Assembly (NCBI RefSeq): GCF_003217095.1
Contig: NZ_QJSR01000006.1
Location: 258,244-322,243, forward strand
Origin: Rhizobium sp. PP-CC-3A-592
GTDB lineage: Bacteria; Pseudomonadota; Alphaproteobacteria; Rhizobiales; Rhizobiaceae
Direction: 5' to 3'
DNA length: 64,000 nucleotides
This document shows, one piece after another, positions 1 to 9,136 of this stretch; the first letter of the stretch is position 1; each line of letters starts with the position of its first letter. A model generated the notes under the pieces. The model had not been told where the DNA came from. It ran no database searches and was given only the letters and a program-made list of their open reading frames with translations. The position numbers and the translations under genes are program-made.

Positions 1-1
1 C

Positions 2-364
2 GGCGCTGGCATGGAAGATGCGTGGGCCGGCCTTCTGGCGGAGGGGACGGCCTATATCGAGATGTCGCTGGACCCGGACGTGCAGCGCATCGTGCTTCTC
101 GACGGGCCTGCAGTGCTTGGCGACCCCTCGAAATGGCCAAGCCAGGACAGCTGCCTGCAGGTGACGCAGCGCGCGATCGAGCAGCTAATTGGGGACGGCA
201 TCGTCAAGCCGGTCGATCCAGAGGCCGCCGCCCGGCTTCTTAGCGGCGCCGCCCTGAATGCTGCCCTCTGGGTTGCCGCCAGCGGCGATGCGGCGCGTGT
301 GTTGCCAAAGGCGATCGAGGCGTTTCAGGCGCTGGCGACCGGGCTTCTGGCCGAGCCGCGATAA
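2..364 (+). CDS. TetR-family transcriptional regulator, C-terminal part (cut by window edge)
   Basis: The frame is open to the left edge, so this is probably the C-terminal ligand-binding portion of a regulator whose helix-turn-helix lies upstream of the window. The visible part is helical and carries IVLLDGPAVLGDPSKW followed by an amphipathic helix and an Ala/Leu-rich stretch. This is the usual look of TetR C-terminal domains in which a DGP motif precedes the dimerisation helices. No DNA-binding domain is visible, so the family call rests on the C-terminal pattern only. It converges with the EamA exporter at 379, whose stop lies 14 bases away. Confidence 0.6.
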   Translation, partial: GAGMEDAWAGLLAEGTAYIEMSLDPDVQRIVLLDGPAVLGDPSKWPSQDSCLQVTQRAIEQLIGDGIVKPVDPEAAARLLSGAALNAALWVAASGDAARVLPKAIEAFQALATGLLAEPR

Positions 365-378
365 CGCGCACCGGGTGC

Positions 379-1245
379 TTACCGCAGACCGACGCGGTGT
401 TCGCGCCAGACGGTGAAGAGCCCGGCGCCGACGACGATGAGGGCGCCGATGATCATGTTGATCGTCACGGTTTCGCCGAAGAACAGGACCGCGACGCCGC
501 CGCTCAGCACGAGCTGCAGGTAGGTCAGGGGCTGCACCTCGACGGCCGTCAGCAGGCCATAGGCTTTGATCAGGAAATAGTGGCTGGTGGCGCCGCAGAT
601 GCAGAGCGCGATCATCGCGGGCCAGTCGGCCGGCGCGATCGGCGTCCAGTAGAACGGGCCGACGAGCGTTGCCGCCAGTGCGCCGAAGACGCCGGCATAG
701 AGGACGCTCGTCATGGCGGAGTCGTCCCGGCTCACCGCCCGGGTCGCAATGCTGTAGAAGCCGTACATGAAGGCGGCGACGAGCGGCACGAGCAGGCGAA
801 GATCGAACGCGACCGACAGCGGATTGAGAATGACGAGCACGCCGAAGAGGCCTGCGACCACCGCAAGGCCGCGCCGCCAGCCGACGTTCTCGCCCAGAAG
901 CGGCACGGACAGCACGGTCACGATCAGCGGCGTCGCCTGCAGGATGGACTGGCTCATGGCGAGACCCGCCGTGATGAAGGCGAAGACGACCATGACGACC
1001 TCGCCGACAAGCAGCACGCCACGAAACACCTGCAAAACCGGCCGCCGCGTCACGAAGGCGCGTCTGAGCCCGCCCGGCGCAAACGCTGCCATGACCATGA
1101 CGAACACGGCGAAGGCCCAGAAGCGCACCATGACGACCATGATGGGCGGGTACTTTTCCCCGAGCAGCTTGGAGAACGCATCCTGCCCCGCAAAGATGGT
1201 GATGGCGAGGAGGACATAGAGGTAACCGCGTGTCTTGGCTGTCAT
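379..1245 (-). CDS. EamA/DMT-family inner-membrane transporter
   Basis: A 288-residue membrane protein with about ten hydrophobic segments in two repeats, the architecture of drug/metabolite transporters (EamA, RhaT-like). Visible markers are the N-terminal segment GYLYVLLAITIFAGQDAFSKLL and the end of the second repeat, FFGETVTINMIIGALIVVGAGLF. The substrate cannot be read from sequence. I start at MTAKTRG, which has a GGAAG ribosome-binding site about eight bases upstream. An in-frame ATG 54 bases earlier lacks one and would add an Arg-rich leader. The gene is probably monocistronic, with the next minus-strand gene starting well upstream. Confidence 0.85.
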   Translation of the reverse strand: MTAKTRGYLYVLLAITIFAGQDAFSKLLGEKYPPIMVVMVRFWAFAVFVMVMAAFAPGGLRRAFVTRRPVLQVFRGVLLVGEVVMVVFAFITAGLAMSQSILQATPLIVTVLSVPLLGENVGWRRGLAVVAGLFGVLVILNPLSVAFDLRLLVPLVAAFMYGFYSIATRAVSRDDSAMTSVLYAGVFGALAATLVGPFYWTPIAPADWPAMIALCICGATSHYFLIKAYGLLTAVEVQPLTYLQLVLSGGVAVLFFGETVTINMIIGALIVVGAGLFTVWREHRVGLR

Positions 1246-1380
1246 GATCTTCCGACTGTCGCGCCTGCGACACGATGTGACGGATCGGTTGGGGATCACC
1301 CTGTCTACGCGCCGGGGACGGCGAAAGCCAGTGCGGGCACGACATCTGCGCCGGTAAGCGCGACAGGAATCACGACAGGC

Positions 1381-2577
1381 TCAGTCCCGCGTGCCGAACA
1401 GGCGCAGCAGGCCAGCCATGGTCGAGAAGAGCACGATGAGCGCGCCATAGACGAGGACGGTAGGGGCAAGGCCGAACGTGCCGATGGCGAGGCCTGCCAG
1501 AAGCGTCGGCAGGCCGAAGGCGAGGTAGCTCAAGGTGAAGAGGGCGGCAAAGAGCTCGCCGCGCTCGTGCGGGCGCACGACCGGCACGATGGAGCGCAGG
1601 ACGCCATAGAAGCAGGTGCCGAACCCGGTCCCGGCGATGGCGAGCGCCAGAAGATAGGCGGGAAGGGACGTCCAGACCATTGCGGCGAGCGTGAGCGTCG
1701 TGCCGAGCGCGAGCGCCGCGGTGCCGAACAGGGTGACGCTGCGCGACGAGCGGCCGCGCGCGATATAGCAGGCGGCCGCACCCGCGCCGCAGAGAATGAC
1801 GATGACGATCGCCTGCGTCGTATGGTCTTCCACGCCGAACACGCTGCGCACCAACGGCGCGCCGAGCGCCAGATAGAGGCCGCCGGTGGCCCAGCCGGCG
1901 ATGACGGCCGGCGCGCTGCGCCAGAAGGCCGTCACCGCGGCTGCGGGCACGCCGATGCGCGGCCGGAGCGATGCCCAGACGCCTTCATGGCGCGGCGCGG
2001 TTTCCGGCACGCACCAGATGAGGCCGGCAAAGAGGGCGGAGCCTGTGACCAGCGCGCCGAAGACGCTCGCCTTCGCCGTCACTGTCGCGTCCATCAGCAG
2101 CCCCGCGACCAGTGCCCCCACGGCAAGCCCGCTGAGCGGAACGACGGAATTCCAGATGGAGGCGCTGCCGGGCCTGTCCTTCGGCTCGAAATCGACGACG
2201 GCGGCCGACAGCGTCGACAAGAGCAGGCCGGCGGCGACGCCCTGCAGGATGCGCGCGACGACGAGGCTGCCAACGTCCTGCGCCTGCCAGAAGAGCGTAA
2301 GGCTGAACGCCATCAGCGCAAATCCCGCAGAGATGACCGGGCGTCGGCCGACATGGTCGGACAGCGACCCCATGACGAGCAGCGAGGCAAGCAAGGTGAC
2401 GGTGTAGACGGCGAAGACCGCGGTGAGCGTTATCGACGTGAAGCCGATCTCCCGCTGGAGCGTGGGGTAGAAGGGGGAGGGCGCGCTGGCGCCGGCCATC
2501 ATCACCGCCATGGCGGCAAGGGTAAGGCGGAAACCGGCTTTCGGGGTTACCGGCGTCTTGAGCAGCACGTCGGTCAT
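1381..2577 (-). CDS. MFS transporter
   Basis: A 398-residue major facilitator with twelve predicted membrane segments. The loop-2 signature LLVMGSLSDHVGRRPVI lies between segments 2 and 3, and a second half-repeat follows residue 200. Proton-driven drug or metabolite efflux is the family expectation; the substrate is unknown. I start at MTDVLLKTP, preceded by GGGGAC, rather than an ATG 63 bases upstream. The gene is divergent from an ArsR-like regulator at 2654, and the short shared intergenic region makes local repression by that regulator likely. Confidence 0.85.
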   Translation of the reverse strand: MTDVLLKTPVTPKAGFRLTLAAMAVMMAGASAPSPFYPTLQREIGFTSITLTAVFAVYTVTLLASLLVMGSLSDHVGRRPVISAGFALMAFSLTLFWQAQDVGSLVVARILQGVAAGLLLSTLSAAVVDFEPKDRPGSASIWNSVVPLSGLAVGALVAGLLMDATVTAKASVFGALVTGSALFAGLIWCVPETAPRHEGVWASLRPRIGVPAAAVTAFWRSAPAVIAGWATGGLYLALGAPLVRSVFGVEDHTTQAIVIVILCGAGAAACYIARGRSSRSVTLFGTAALALGTTLTLAAMVWTSLPAYLLALAIAGTGFGTCFYGVLRSIVPVVRPHERGELFAALFTLSYLAFGLPTLLAGLAIGTFGLAPTVLVYGALIVLFSTMAGLLRLFGTRD

Positions 2578-2653
2578 AGGTCCCCCGACAGTTCGAGATT
2601 TTTCGAACTTATCTCTACTGGCAAAGGCGCGTCCGTTCAACTAAATTCGAACC

Positions 2654-3013
2654 ATGACGCCCGATATCGCTCCGATCCCGCATTTGGATCTCCCCCATCC
2701 CGAACCGTGCGACCTGAAGCTGACGCAGGTGCTTTTCGCGCTCAGCGATCCGGAGCGCCTGGCGATCGTGCGGCAGCTCGCCTTCGGCCCGCTCGATATG
2801 GCGCAATGCCATCTCTCCGATGCCTCGACGCCGAAATCGACCAAGTCGCATCTCATGAAGGTGCTGCGCGAGGCCGGCATCATCCGCAACGAGGCTTCCG
2901 GCCGGGGAAGGCGCCTGACGCTGCGGCGGGACGATCTCGATGCGCGGTTTCCCGGCCTGCTGGCCTGTGTGCTGGCCTCCGTGCTGGCCGACACACACGA
3001 CGGGGCGCCATAA
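2654..3013 (+). CDS. ArsR-family winged-helix regulator
   Basis: A 119-residue protein. Residues about 22-95 form a winged helix: VLFALSDPERLAIVRQL, then a recognition helix STPKSTKSHLMKVLREAGII, then a wing with NEASGRGRRLTLR. This is the ArsR/SmtB arrangement. The metal-binding cysteine motif of ArsR is absent, so a small-molecule or redox signal is more likely than a metal. It lies back to back with the MFS gene at 1381-2577 and 55 bases before a second MFS gene, and probably controls one or both. Confidence 0.8.
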   Translation: MTPDIAPIPHLDLPHPEPCDLKLTQVLFALSDPERLAIVRQLAFGPLDMAQCHLSDASTPKSTKSHLMKVLREAGIIRNEASGRGRRLTLRRDDLDARFPGLLACVLASVLADTHDGAP

Positions 3014-3068
3014 GGCGGGTCGTTCGCTTTCAACCGTTCTCACCCGACCGCTTCTCCCCGATGAAGGC

Positions 3069-4247
3069 ATGATATTCGAAATGTCGAAACGCAGTTTTCT
3101 TACGACGCTGGCCTTTCTCGCCTTCATCAGCCTCGGGCTTCCCGATGGTCTTCTCGGCGTGTCCTGGCCATCGATCCGGGCGGATTTCACGTTGCCGCTC
3201 GACCGGCTCGGGCTTTTGGTTGCGGTCACCACGGCCGGCTATCTCGCGGCGAGTTTCATGAGTGGCGCGGTCATGCGGCGCGTGCCGATCGGCATGGTGC
3301 TGGCAATGTCGACGCTCGCCGCCGCCATCGGCCTTCTCGGCTTCGCGCTCACGCCGGCGTGGCCGCTGATGATTGCGCTCGGTTTCCTCGCCGGGCTCGG
3401 TGGTGGCGCGGTCGATGCAGGGCTGAACGCTTATGGCGCGCGACATTTCAGCCCACAGATCCTCAACTGGCTGCATGCCTTCTTCGGTCTCGGCACCACC
3501 ATCGGGCCGCTGCTCGTCTCCGGCGTGCTCGGGTCAGGGCTCGTCTGGCAGGTGAGCTACGCGATTGTCGGCAGCGCGCAGCTGGTCCTGGCTGCCACGT
3601 TCTTCGTCACCCGGTCGCGCTGGGAGGAGGTGGCGGAGATCGGCCACGACGTTGCGGAGGAGCTGCCCGCAGCGCCGGTATCGGAGACCCTGCGCAAGCC
3701 GGTCGTCTGGTTCGGCATGCTCGTCTTCTTCGTCTATTGTGGCATCGAGGTGACGGCGGCACAGTGGAGCTACACGCTGCTGACGCTCGGGCGCGGCTTT
3801 TCGGAAACCAATGCCGGCCTTGTGATCGGCCTCTTCTGGGGTAGCCTCACCATAGGGCGCATCGGTTTCGGCTTCATCGCCAACCGGGTGCCCCTTCATA
3901 AGACGCTGCGAATCTGCATTCTCGCCGCAGCGCTCGGCGCGCTCCTGTTCTGGCTCGCCCCGGTGCCGGCGCTCGGCGTGCTCGGCCTGATGATGATCGG
4001 CTTCTTTTTCGCCCCCATCTTCGCCTCGCTGATCAGCCTGACGCCCGGGCGCGTGGGGCGCGAGCACGCCAACAGCGCCATCGGCTTTCAGATTGCCGCC
4101 GCCGGCCTCGGCGGCGCCGTGGTCACGGCCCTCACGGGCCTGATGACCCGCTCTCTCGGCCTTGAGGTCATCGGCATCGTGGTGTTTGCCGCCACAGTGC
4201 TGCTGCTCGTGCTTTATGAGCTCTTCACCCGGGAGAGGCGGCCTTAA
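3069..4247 (+). CDS. MFS transporter
   Basis: A 392-residue twelve-segment major facilitator. The first helix carries FLAFISLGLPDGLLGVSWPSI, a hallmark of the FucP/YfkF-like MFS branch, and there is a conserved GLGGGAVDAGLNAYGA segment at about residues 115-130. The start is uncertain: ATG at 3069 has AAGG five bases upstream, and ATG at 3081 is four codons further in. A still longer frame begins inside the ArsR gene but encodes unlikely sequence. Co-orientation and the 55-base gap to the ArsR gene suggest co-transcription. The substrate is unknown. Confidence 0.83.
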   Translation: MIFEMSKRSFLTTLAFLAFISLGLPDGLLGVSWPSIRADFTLPLDRLGLLVAVTTAGYLAASFMSGAVMRRVPIGMVLAMSTLAAAIGLLGFALTPAWPLMIALGFLAGLGGGAVDAGLNAYGARHFSPQILNWLHAFFGLGTTIGPLLVSGVLGSGLVWQVSYAIVGSAQLVLAATFFVTRSRWEEVAEIGHDVAEELPAAPVSETLRKPVVWFGMLVFFVYCGIEVTAAQWSYTLLTLGRGFSETNAGLVIGLFWGSLTIGRIGFGFIANRVPLHKTLRICILAAALGALLFWLAPVPALGVLGLMMIGFFFAPIFASLISLTPGRVGREHANSAIGFQIAAAGLGGAVVTALTGLMTRSLGLEVIGIVVFAATVLLLVLYELFTRERRP

Positions 4248-4250
4248 AGC

Positions 4251-4631
4251 CTACTCCGCCTCCGCTTTCAGCGCCGCGAACATCTGGTCGGCGGCATCGC
4301 CCAGAGGACCCTTCGTGCTCTGGTAGTCGAACCCCTGCACCACGGCCACCGTCGTTGCATCGACCGCGATGCACTGCACGACGAAGGCGCCGCTGCCGGA
4401 TGTACCACCCTGAACGGTAACGAGCTGGCCCGAGAAGCTCTGGAGAGCGGCGCCGAGGCCCACCTTTTCCGCAACGTCGGAGACGATGCTACCACAGGTG
4501 TCGATGCTGAGCTTTGCCGCTGGAATGCGCTCGACATGGTAGGTCAGCGTAAAATCCTGGTCGGCAGCCTGTGACGCTGCGGGCAAGCCGATGAACCCGA
4601 GAGCGGCGAGCGACAGTGTGACAGCTTTCAT
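4251..4631 (-). CDS. Small exported protein, unknown function
   Basis: A 126-residue protein with a clean Sec signal peptide ending near AASQA/AD at residues 20-24. The mature part is about 100 residues and has two cysteines (SIDTCGSI and VVQCIAV) that could form a disulphide. I do not recognise the family. It lies downstream of, and in the same orientation as, the siderophore ABC genes and another small exported protein, so it may be the last gene of that cluster, though the 98-base gap leaves room for its own promoter. It converges with the MFS gene, with stops three bases apart. Confidence 0.7.
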   Translation of the reverse strand: MKAVTLSLAALGFIGLPAASQAADQDFTLTYHVERIPAAKLSIDTCGSIVSDVAEKVGLGAALQSFSGQLVTVQGGTSGSGAFVVQCIAVDATTVAVVQGFDYQSTKGPLGDAADQMFAALKAEAE

Positions 4632-4729
4632 GGGGATCGTCCTTCTGGTTGGTCAAGTCCTACGGCACGGGCTTTGGGAAAGGCTTGCGTCCGCATCGTT
4701 CGGGGTGGGATCAGGGGATCGGCGGGGTA

Positions 4730-5050
4730 TCAGCGCAGGTCGGGCGCGCTCCAGCCCCTGGCCTCGTCGATCCAGGCCTTGCCCGAGGCTTTGTCGAAGA
4801 TGCAGAGCATCTTGCCATGCGCGCCCTTCAGCGCCTTTTGCGGAAAGACGCCGCTGACCAGCGTCGCCACTTTGCCGAGCGTATCGTCGAACTGGATGAC
4901 CTCAGAGACATGCGCATGGTCCAGTCCGCTCGCCGCAGCACAGGTCTCCGCGACCGTCAGGTTGAGCTTCGCCCAGGCGTCGTCGGACGACGCATGAACG
5001 GCGGTCGCCGTCATCAGGACGGCAAGGGTCAGCAGAGACAAGCGCATCAT
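4730..5050 (-). CDS. Small exported protein at the end of the iron-uptake cluster, unknown function
   Basis: A 106-residue protein with an N-terminal signal peptide (MMRLSLLTLAVLMTATAVHA). The mature domain is about 85 residues with two cysteines, AETCAAASG and KMLCIFD, spaced as if for a disulphide. The second ATG gives the same product minus one residue. It begins 88 bases after the stop of the siderophore ABC ATPase and shares its direction. A periplasmic accessory role in iron uptake is inferred from position only; no domain was recognised. Confidence 0.65.
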   Translation of the reverse strand: MMRLSLLTLAVLMTATAVHASSDDAWAKLNLTVAETCAAASGLDHAHVSEVIQFDDTLGKVATLVSGVFPQKALKGAHGKMLCIFDKASGKAWIDEARGWSAPDLR

Positions 5051-5138
5051 GGGTTCCTCGTTGCGGGACGATCCGTAGCGTGGGGAATGGCCGCTTTTGT
5101 GGCAGCGGCGGCGCGCGTGGGTTCTCCCGGTCGTCGTG

Positions 5139-5897
5139 TCACAGGTGGTGCAGCACGAGTGGTTTTCCCCCGATCTGCGTCACCTGCATGCGGTAGCCGA
5201 AGATCTCGGCAAGCGTGTCGGGCGTCAGCACGTCCTGCGGCGTGCCGTCCGCGACGACACGGCCGTCCCGCATCGCGATGATCCGGTCGGCATATGCGGC
5301 GGCCTGATTGATGTCGTGGAGGACGATGATGGCCGTGCGTTCTTCCTCGTCCGCCATGCGCCGCAGGCTCTGCATCAGGTGGCGCGCATGGAACATGTCG
5401 AGGTTGTTGAGCGGCTCGTCGAGCAGCAGGTAGTCCGTGCCCTGGCAGAAGGTCATGGCGACAAGGGCGCGCTGGCGTTGCCCGCCCGACAGCGTCTCGA
5501 GAAAGCGTTCGGCGAGATCCGCCACGCCGAACTGCGCCAGTGCCTCCTCGACGCGCGCCCTGTCCTGCGGCGTCGAGCGGCCCTGGCTGTGGGGAAAGCG
5601 GCCGAGGCCGACGAGTTCGCGCACGGTCAGGCGGCCGGCGAATACCCCATCCTGGCGCAGGATCGCCATCCGTCGCGCAAGCTCCGGGCCGGGCGTCGTC
5701 GTCACCGGCAGACCGTCGATGACGACGCGGCCGGTCTGCAGAGGGCGCAGGCGCGCGATCAGCGACAGGAGGCTCGACTTTCCCGCACCGTTCGGCCCGA
5801 CGAGCGCAACGATGCCGCCGCGATCGATCGTCAGGTTGATGTCCCTGAGTATCGGCGTGCCGCCATGGGCGAGGGATAAGTCTTCGATGAGGATCAC
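5139..5897 (-). CDS. Iron-siderophore ABC transporter ATP-binding protein
   Basis: A 252-residue ABC ATPase of the FepC/FecE/FatE type that energises ferric-siderophore import. Walker A is GPNGAGKSS (about residues 34-42), the signature is LSGGQRQRALVAM, Walker B is YLLLDEPLNNLD and the H-loop is IIVLHDINQAA. The DMFHARHLM variant after Walker B is typical of the iron-chelate subgroup. Its start overlaps the stop of the upstream permease by four bases, so the two are translationally coupled. The order binding protein, permease, permease, ATPase matches the fatBDC/yclNOPQ layout. Confidence 0.93.
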   Translation of the reverse strand: MILIEDLSLAHGGTPILRDINLTIDRGGIVALVGPNGAGKSSLLSLIARLRPLQTGRVVIDGLPVTTTPGPELARRMAILRQDGVFAGRLTVRELVGLGRFPHSQGRSTPQDRARVEEALAQFGVADLAERFLETLSGGQRQRALVAMTFCQGTDYLLLDEPLNNLDMFHARHLMQSLRRMADEEERTAIIVLHDINQAAAYADRIIAMRDGRVVADGTPQDVLTPDTLAEIFGYRMQVTQIGGKPLVLHHL

Positions 5898-6835
5898 GTC
5901 CGGCTTCCCAGATAGAGCAGAAGAAGGAAGGCGATGCCGCCGGCAAATTCGATGACGACGCCGAGCGTCGAGGTGCTGCCCAGCAGATGCTGGAAGATTG
6001 CCTGGCCGCCGACCAGAAGGATGATCGCGACGAGAGCGGCGGCGGGCAAGAGGACGGCATGCCGTCTTGTGCCGAGGATACGCTCAGCAAGGGCCGCCAC
6101 GAGCAGGCCGAAGAAGGCGACCGGCCCCACGAGGGCCGTGGACACCGCGACCAGAAGCGCGACGATGAGGAGCAGGAGCGCCGCTGTCCGCAACCAGTCG
6201 ATACCGAGCCCGATGGCGGCTTCGCGGCCGAGCGCTACGACATCAAGCCTGTACCGCTGGTGCCAGCAAAGAGACGCGGCGGCAAAGGTCACGACGCTGC
6301 CGATGATGGTGAGGTCGGCGCGCAGGGCATTGAAATTGGCAAAGCTGGCCGCCTGCACCACGGCGAAGGCGTTGGGATCGAGCAGGCGGAACAGGAGTTG
6401 CGACAGGCTGCGGAAGAGAAGGCCGATGGTGACGCCTGTCAGAAGCAGGAGGCTCATGTCGAGACGCGCGGTAAGCAGGGGACGCAACAGGACGGCGGCA
6501 AGAGCAATCATGATGAGGACTTCGGCCGCAAACTTCCAGCCGCCCCCGATCGCCGCATAGCCGAGGCCACCGAGGAGAAAGACGAGAAGAGCCTGTCCGA
6601 AAAGATAGAGCGCATCGAGGCCCATGATGGAGGGCGTGAGGATTCGGTTGGCAGTAACGGTCTGGAACAGGACGGTGGACAGCGCAACGGACACGGCCAC
6701 CTGCACGAGCGCGAGCAGCTTCACCGCGCGGATCTGCAGCACAAAGGCGAGGTTTCCCCGCAGGCCGAGGGTCAGGAAGGCCGCGACCGAGAAAACCGCA
6801 AGGACGGCCAGAAGGACGAGGCGGCGCTTATGCAT
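5894..6835 (-). CDS. Iron-siderophore ABC transporter permease (second subunit)
   Basis: A 313-residue FecCD-family permease with eight to ten predicted membrane segments. Family motifs include VALGREAAIGLGIDW (cytoplasmic loop that contacts the ATPase) and GPVAFFGLLVAALAERILG. It is shorter than the partner permease, as is usual for the FatC/YclO-like member. It overlaps the neighbouring permease and ATPase genes by a few bases at each end, which shows tight operon structure. With its partner it forms the inner-membrane channel for the ferric chelate delivered by the binding protein. Confidence 0.92.
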   Translation of the reverse strand: MHKRRLVLLAVLAVFSVAAFLTLGLRGNLAFVLQIRAVKLLALVQVAVSVALSTVLFQTVTANRILTPSIMGLDALYLFGQALLVFLLGGLGYAAIGGGWKFAAEVLIMIALAAVLLRPLLTARLDMSLLLLTGVTIGLLFRSLSQLLFRLLDPNAFAVVQAASFANFNALRADLTIIGSVVTFAAASLCWHQRYRLDVVALGREAAIGLGIDWLRTAALLLLIVALLVAVSTALVGPVAFFGLLVAALAERILGTRRHAVLLPAAALVAIILLVGGQAIFQHLLGSTSTLGVVIEFAGGIAFLLLLYLGSRT

Positions 6836-7841
6836 GTGCCGGACGCAGGCGCATCAGCTTCAGGAACAGGAGCGCACCGACGACGCCCATGACGGTCGCG
6901 ACCGGGATCTCGTAAGGGTAGCGGATCAGCCGTCCGACGATGTCGCAGCCAAGCACCAGCAGGGCTCCGGACAGCGCCGTCCAGGGAATGGAGGCGCGCA
7001 GATTGTCGCCGATGACGCGGGAGACGATGTTGGGCACCACGAGCCCGACGAAGGGGATGATGCCAACGATGGACACCGTGAGCGCGGCGATGACGGAAAC
7101 GACGAGAAGGCCGAGACGCAGGGTCCAGGCGTAATCGAGCCCGAGGCCGATGCTGGCCTCCCGGCCGAGCGACAGAACGGTGAGCCTGTCGGCGATCCAC
7201 CAGGAGAGGACGACCATGATGCCGGCGCCCCAGAGAAACTCGTAGCGGCCGCGAACCACGCCGGAGAACTCGCCATTCGTCCAGATGTCGATGAACTGCA
7301 GGAGATCCGTTTGCCAGCCGACGAAAGTGACGATGGCGCCGATGACGCCGCCATAGACGAGGCCGAACAGCGGCACGAGATGCGGCTGCGTCACCGGAAG
7401 CCGGTCGGCCGTGGCCATGAAGATGGAGGTGCCGAGAAGAGCGAGCGCGGTTGCGCCGATCATCTTGACGCCGAGGGAGGCCGCGGGAAAGACGAGCGTC
7501 ATCAGAAGGATGCCGAGTGCGGCGCTCTGCGCCGTCCCGGCCGTGGAAGGCTCGACGAAACGGTTGCGCACCAGCGCCTGCATGATCAGCCCGGCAATGG
7601 CGAGCGCCGAACCTGTGAGCAGGGCTGCAAGCGTGCGCGGCAGGCGGCTTGTGAGCAGCAGTTCCAGCGCTTCAGGATCGCTCGCAAGCTGCGTCGGCGA
7701 CAGGGTATCGGCGCCGATGAGGAGGCTGAAACAGACCAGCACGACAAGGGCCGCGGCCGCGGCCACCCTGGGCAAGGTGATGCGTTTGCGCCATTCCGCT
7801 CTCATCCGTTCTGGCACCGGTTCTGGCATCGGCTCTGTCAT
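6828..7841 (-). CDS. Iron-siderophore ABC transporter permease (first subunit)
   Basis: A 337-residue FecCD-family permease. Recognisable elements are LPRTLAALLTGSALAIAGLIMQALVRN near the first periplasmic loop, LSLGREASIGLGLDYAW and GIIPFVGLVVPNIVSRVIGDNLR, the classic BtuC/FecCD signature. I start at MTEPMPEP, whose ATG overlaps the TGA of the binding-protein gene (ATGA). A longer frame would run back into that gene. It works with the permease at 5894-6835 and the ATPase at 5139-5897. Confidence 0.92.
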   Translation of the reverse strand: MTEPMPEPVPERMRAEWRKRITLPRVAAAAALVVLVCFSLLIGADTLSPTQLASDPEALELLLTSRLPRTLAALLTGSALAIAGLIMQALVRNRFVEPSTAGTAQSAALGILLMTLVFPAASLGVKMIGATALALLGTSIFMATADRLPVTQPHLVPLFGLVYGGVIGAIVTFVGWQTDLLQFIDIWTNGEFSGVVRGRYEFLWGAGIMVVLSWWIADRLTVLSLGREASIGLGLDYAWTLRLGLLVVSVIAALTVSIVGIIPFVGLVVPNIVSRVIGDNLRASIPWTALSGALLVLGCDIVGRLIRYPYEIPVATVMGVVGALLFLKLMRLRPAHA

Positions 7842-8755
7842 GGGCCCTTTGTAAAGCCCTGTGTGATCGCGTCGAAAACCCGGATCATCGATCGCGTGCC
7901 GCCGGCTGCGATGTAGAAATCGCCGGCCGGCAGGTAGATGACCTGGCCCTTCGTCCACGCCGTCGTCCTGGCGACGAGCGCATTGTCGAGCGTCGCCCGT
8001 GCGTTCTGGTCCTGCGAGCCGATGGCCGCTGCCCGGTCGATCACGAGGAGCCAGTCAGGATTGGCAGCACGGATGAACTCGAAGGAGACGGCTTCCCCGT
8101 GAATGGCCGCATCGACGTCGGTCACCGCCGGGGTGAGGTCGAGCGACCTGTGGAGCCAGCCGAACCGCGAGCCCATGCCATAAGCGGTGACCTTGGGGCC
8201 GTTGGTCATGATGATCAGCGCCCGGCCCTTGCCCGCGACAGCCGCTTTCGCCCGCGCCACGGCGGCATCCAGCTCCGCCTCGACCTTGCCGGCCTCCGCC
8301 TGCTTGCTGAAGAGAGCGCCATAGGCAGCCAGCCGCCCCTTCGCCTGATCAAGAAGATCGTCGCCGTCCATCGTCATGTCGATGGTCGGCGCGACCTGCT
8401 CGGTCGCTGCCCGCTTCGGTGACGAGCGGCCGCCGAGAATGATGAGATCCGGTTGCAGCGCGCTCAGAGCCTCGAGATCGGGCTCGAAGATCGTGCCGAC
8501 GGAAACGGCCTTTCGTGCGAGCGCCTGCAGCTCCGGCAGATAGAGATTGCTCGGAAGTCCAGCGATGTCGATGCCGATGCTGTCGAGCGTATCGACGGCC
8601 GCAATGTCGAACACGGCGATTTTACCGGGACGCTCGGCAACCGGCACGATGCCCGCTGCTGTCTGGATGTCAGTCGCCCGGACGAGCCCGGCCGACAGCA
8701 GGGTCAGGGCGATCGCGACGAGCCAGGAGGCTCTGCAATGTTGGGAAACGTTCAT
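7838..8755 (-). CDS. Periplasmic siderophore-binding protein, FatB/CeuE/YclQ type
   Basis: A 305-residue class III substrate-binding protein with an N-terminal signal segment ending near GLVRA/TD. The mature start PVAERPGKIAVFDIAAVDTLDSIGI and the block LEALSALQPDLIILGGRSS match the FatB/YclQ/CeuE group, which binds catecholate or carboxylate siderophores such as petrobactin. The exact ligand is not predictable here. I start at MNVSQHCRASW because AGAGG lies nine bases upstream. The stop overlaps the first permease. The protein delivers ligand from the TonB receptor encoded upstream to the ABC complex. Confidence 0.88.
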   Translation of the reverse strand: MNVSQHCRASWLVAIALTLLSAGLVRATDIQTAAGIVPVAERPGKIAVFDIAAVDTLDSIGIDIAGLPSNLYLPELQALARKAVSVGTIFEPDLEALSALQPDLIILGGRSSPKRAATEQVAPTIDMTMDGDDLLDQAKGRLAAYGALFSKQAEAGKVEAELDAAVARAKAAVAGKGRALIIMTNGPKVTAYGMGSRFGWLHRSLDLTPAVTDVDAAIHGEAVSFEFIRAANPDWLLVIDRAAAIGSQDQNARATLDNALVARTTAWTKGQVIYLPAGDFYIAAGGTRSMIRVFDAITQGFTKGP

Positions 8756-8780
8756 GCCGCTCATCCTCTTTGTCCGGTTC

Positions 8781-9071
8781 TCACGCCGCCGGTCTCCACA
8801 GGAGGGGGCCGGACGGCTCACGAAAGGCGAAACGCATAAGGTGGCTCTCGATCACGGCCTTCGTCTCGCCCAGGCTCCGATCGTCAGGAGAGCGAACACG
8901 GATGTCGAGCCCGTCGTCGCTTGCCGCGAGAAAACCCGTGCCGCAGGAGAACCGCAGTTCGCCCTGGTCGCCCACTTGGTCGACCTCGATCTTGTGGGCG
9001 AAATGATTGCACAGCTGCACGAGGTACTTCTGCCCCTCGTTCGTTTCAAACCGGCTTGTTGCTTCGAGCAT
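8781..9071 (-). CDS. DUF2218 domain protein in the iron-uptake cluster
   Basis: A 96-residue soluble protein matching the DUF2218 pattern. It begins with a short strand ending in TNEGQKYLVQLCNHFAHKIEV, then GELRFSCGTGFLAA, and closes with a conserved ESHLMRFAFRE block. DUF2218 occurs alone or fused to siderophore-interacting (ferric reductase-like) proteins. A cytoplasmic role in handling the imported ferric chelate is a family-based inference. The gene sits between the TonB receptor and the periplasmic binding protein, 26 bases before the latter's start, in the same orientation. Confidence 0.82.
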   Translation of the reverse strand: MLEATSRFETNEGQKYLVQLCNHFAHKIEVDQVGDQGELRFSCGTGFLAASDDGLDIRVRSPDDRSLGETKAVIESHLMRFAFREPSGPLLWRPAA

Positions 9072-9136
9072 TGCGGACTCCTGTTTTGGCGGATACAGCG
9101 GCGGAGCATGCCCGCCACCCGTGTCGTCGTGCCGGC

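Noticed and set aside
397..3072. A very long plus-strand open frame opposite the EamA and MFS genes
   Set aside because: Its product is His/Asp/Arg-rich low complexity, the usual antisense shadow of hydrophobic genes in high-GC DNA. The minus-strand genes have clear family motifs and ribosome-binding sites.
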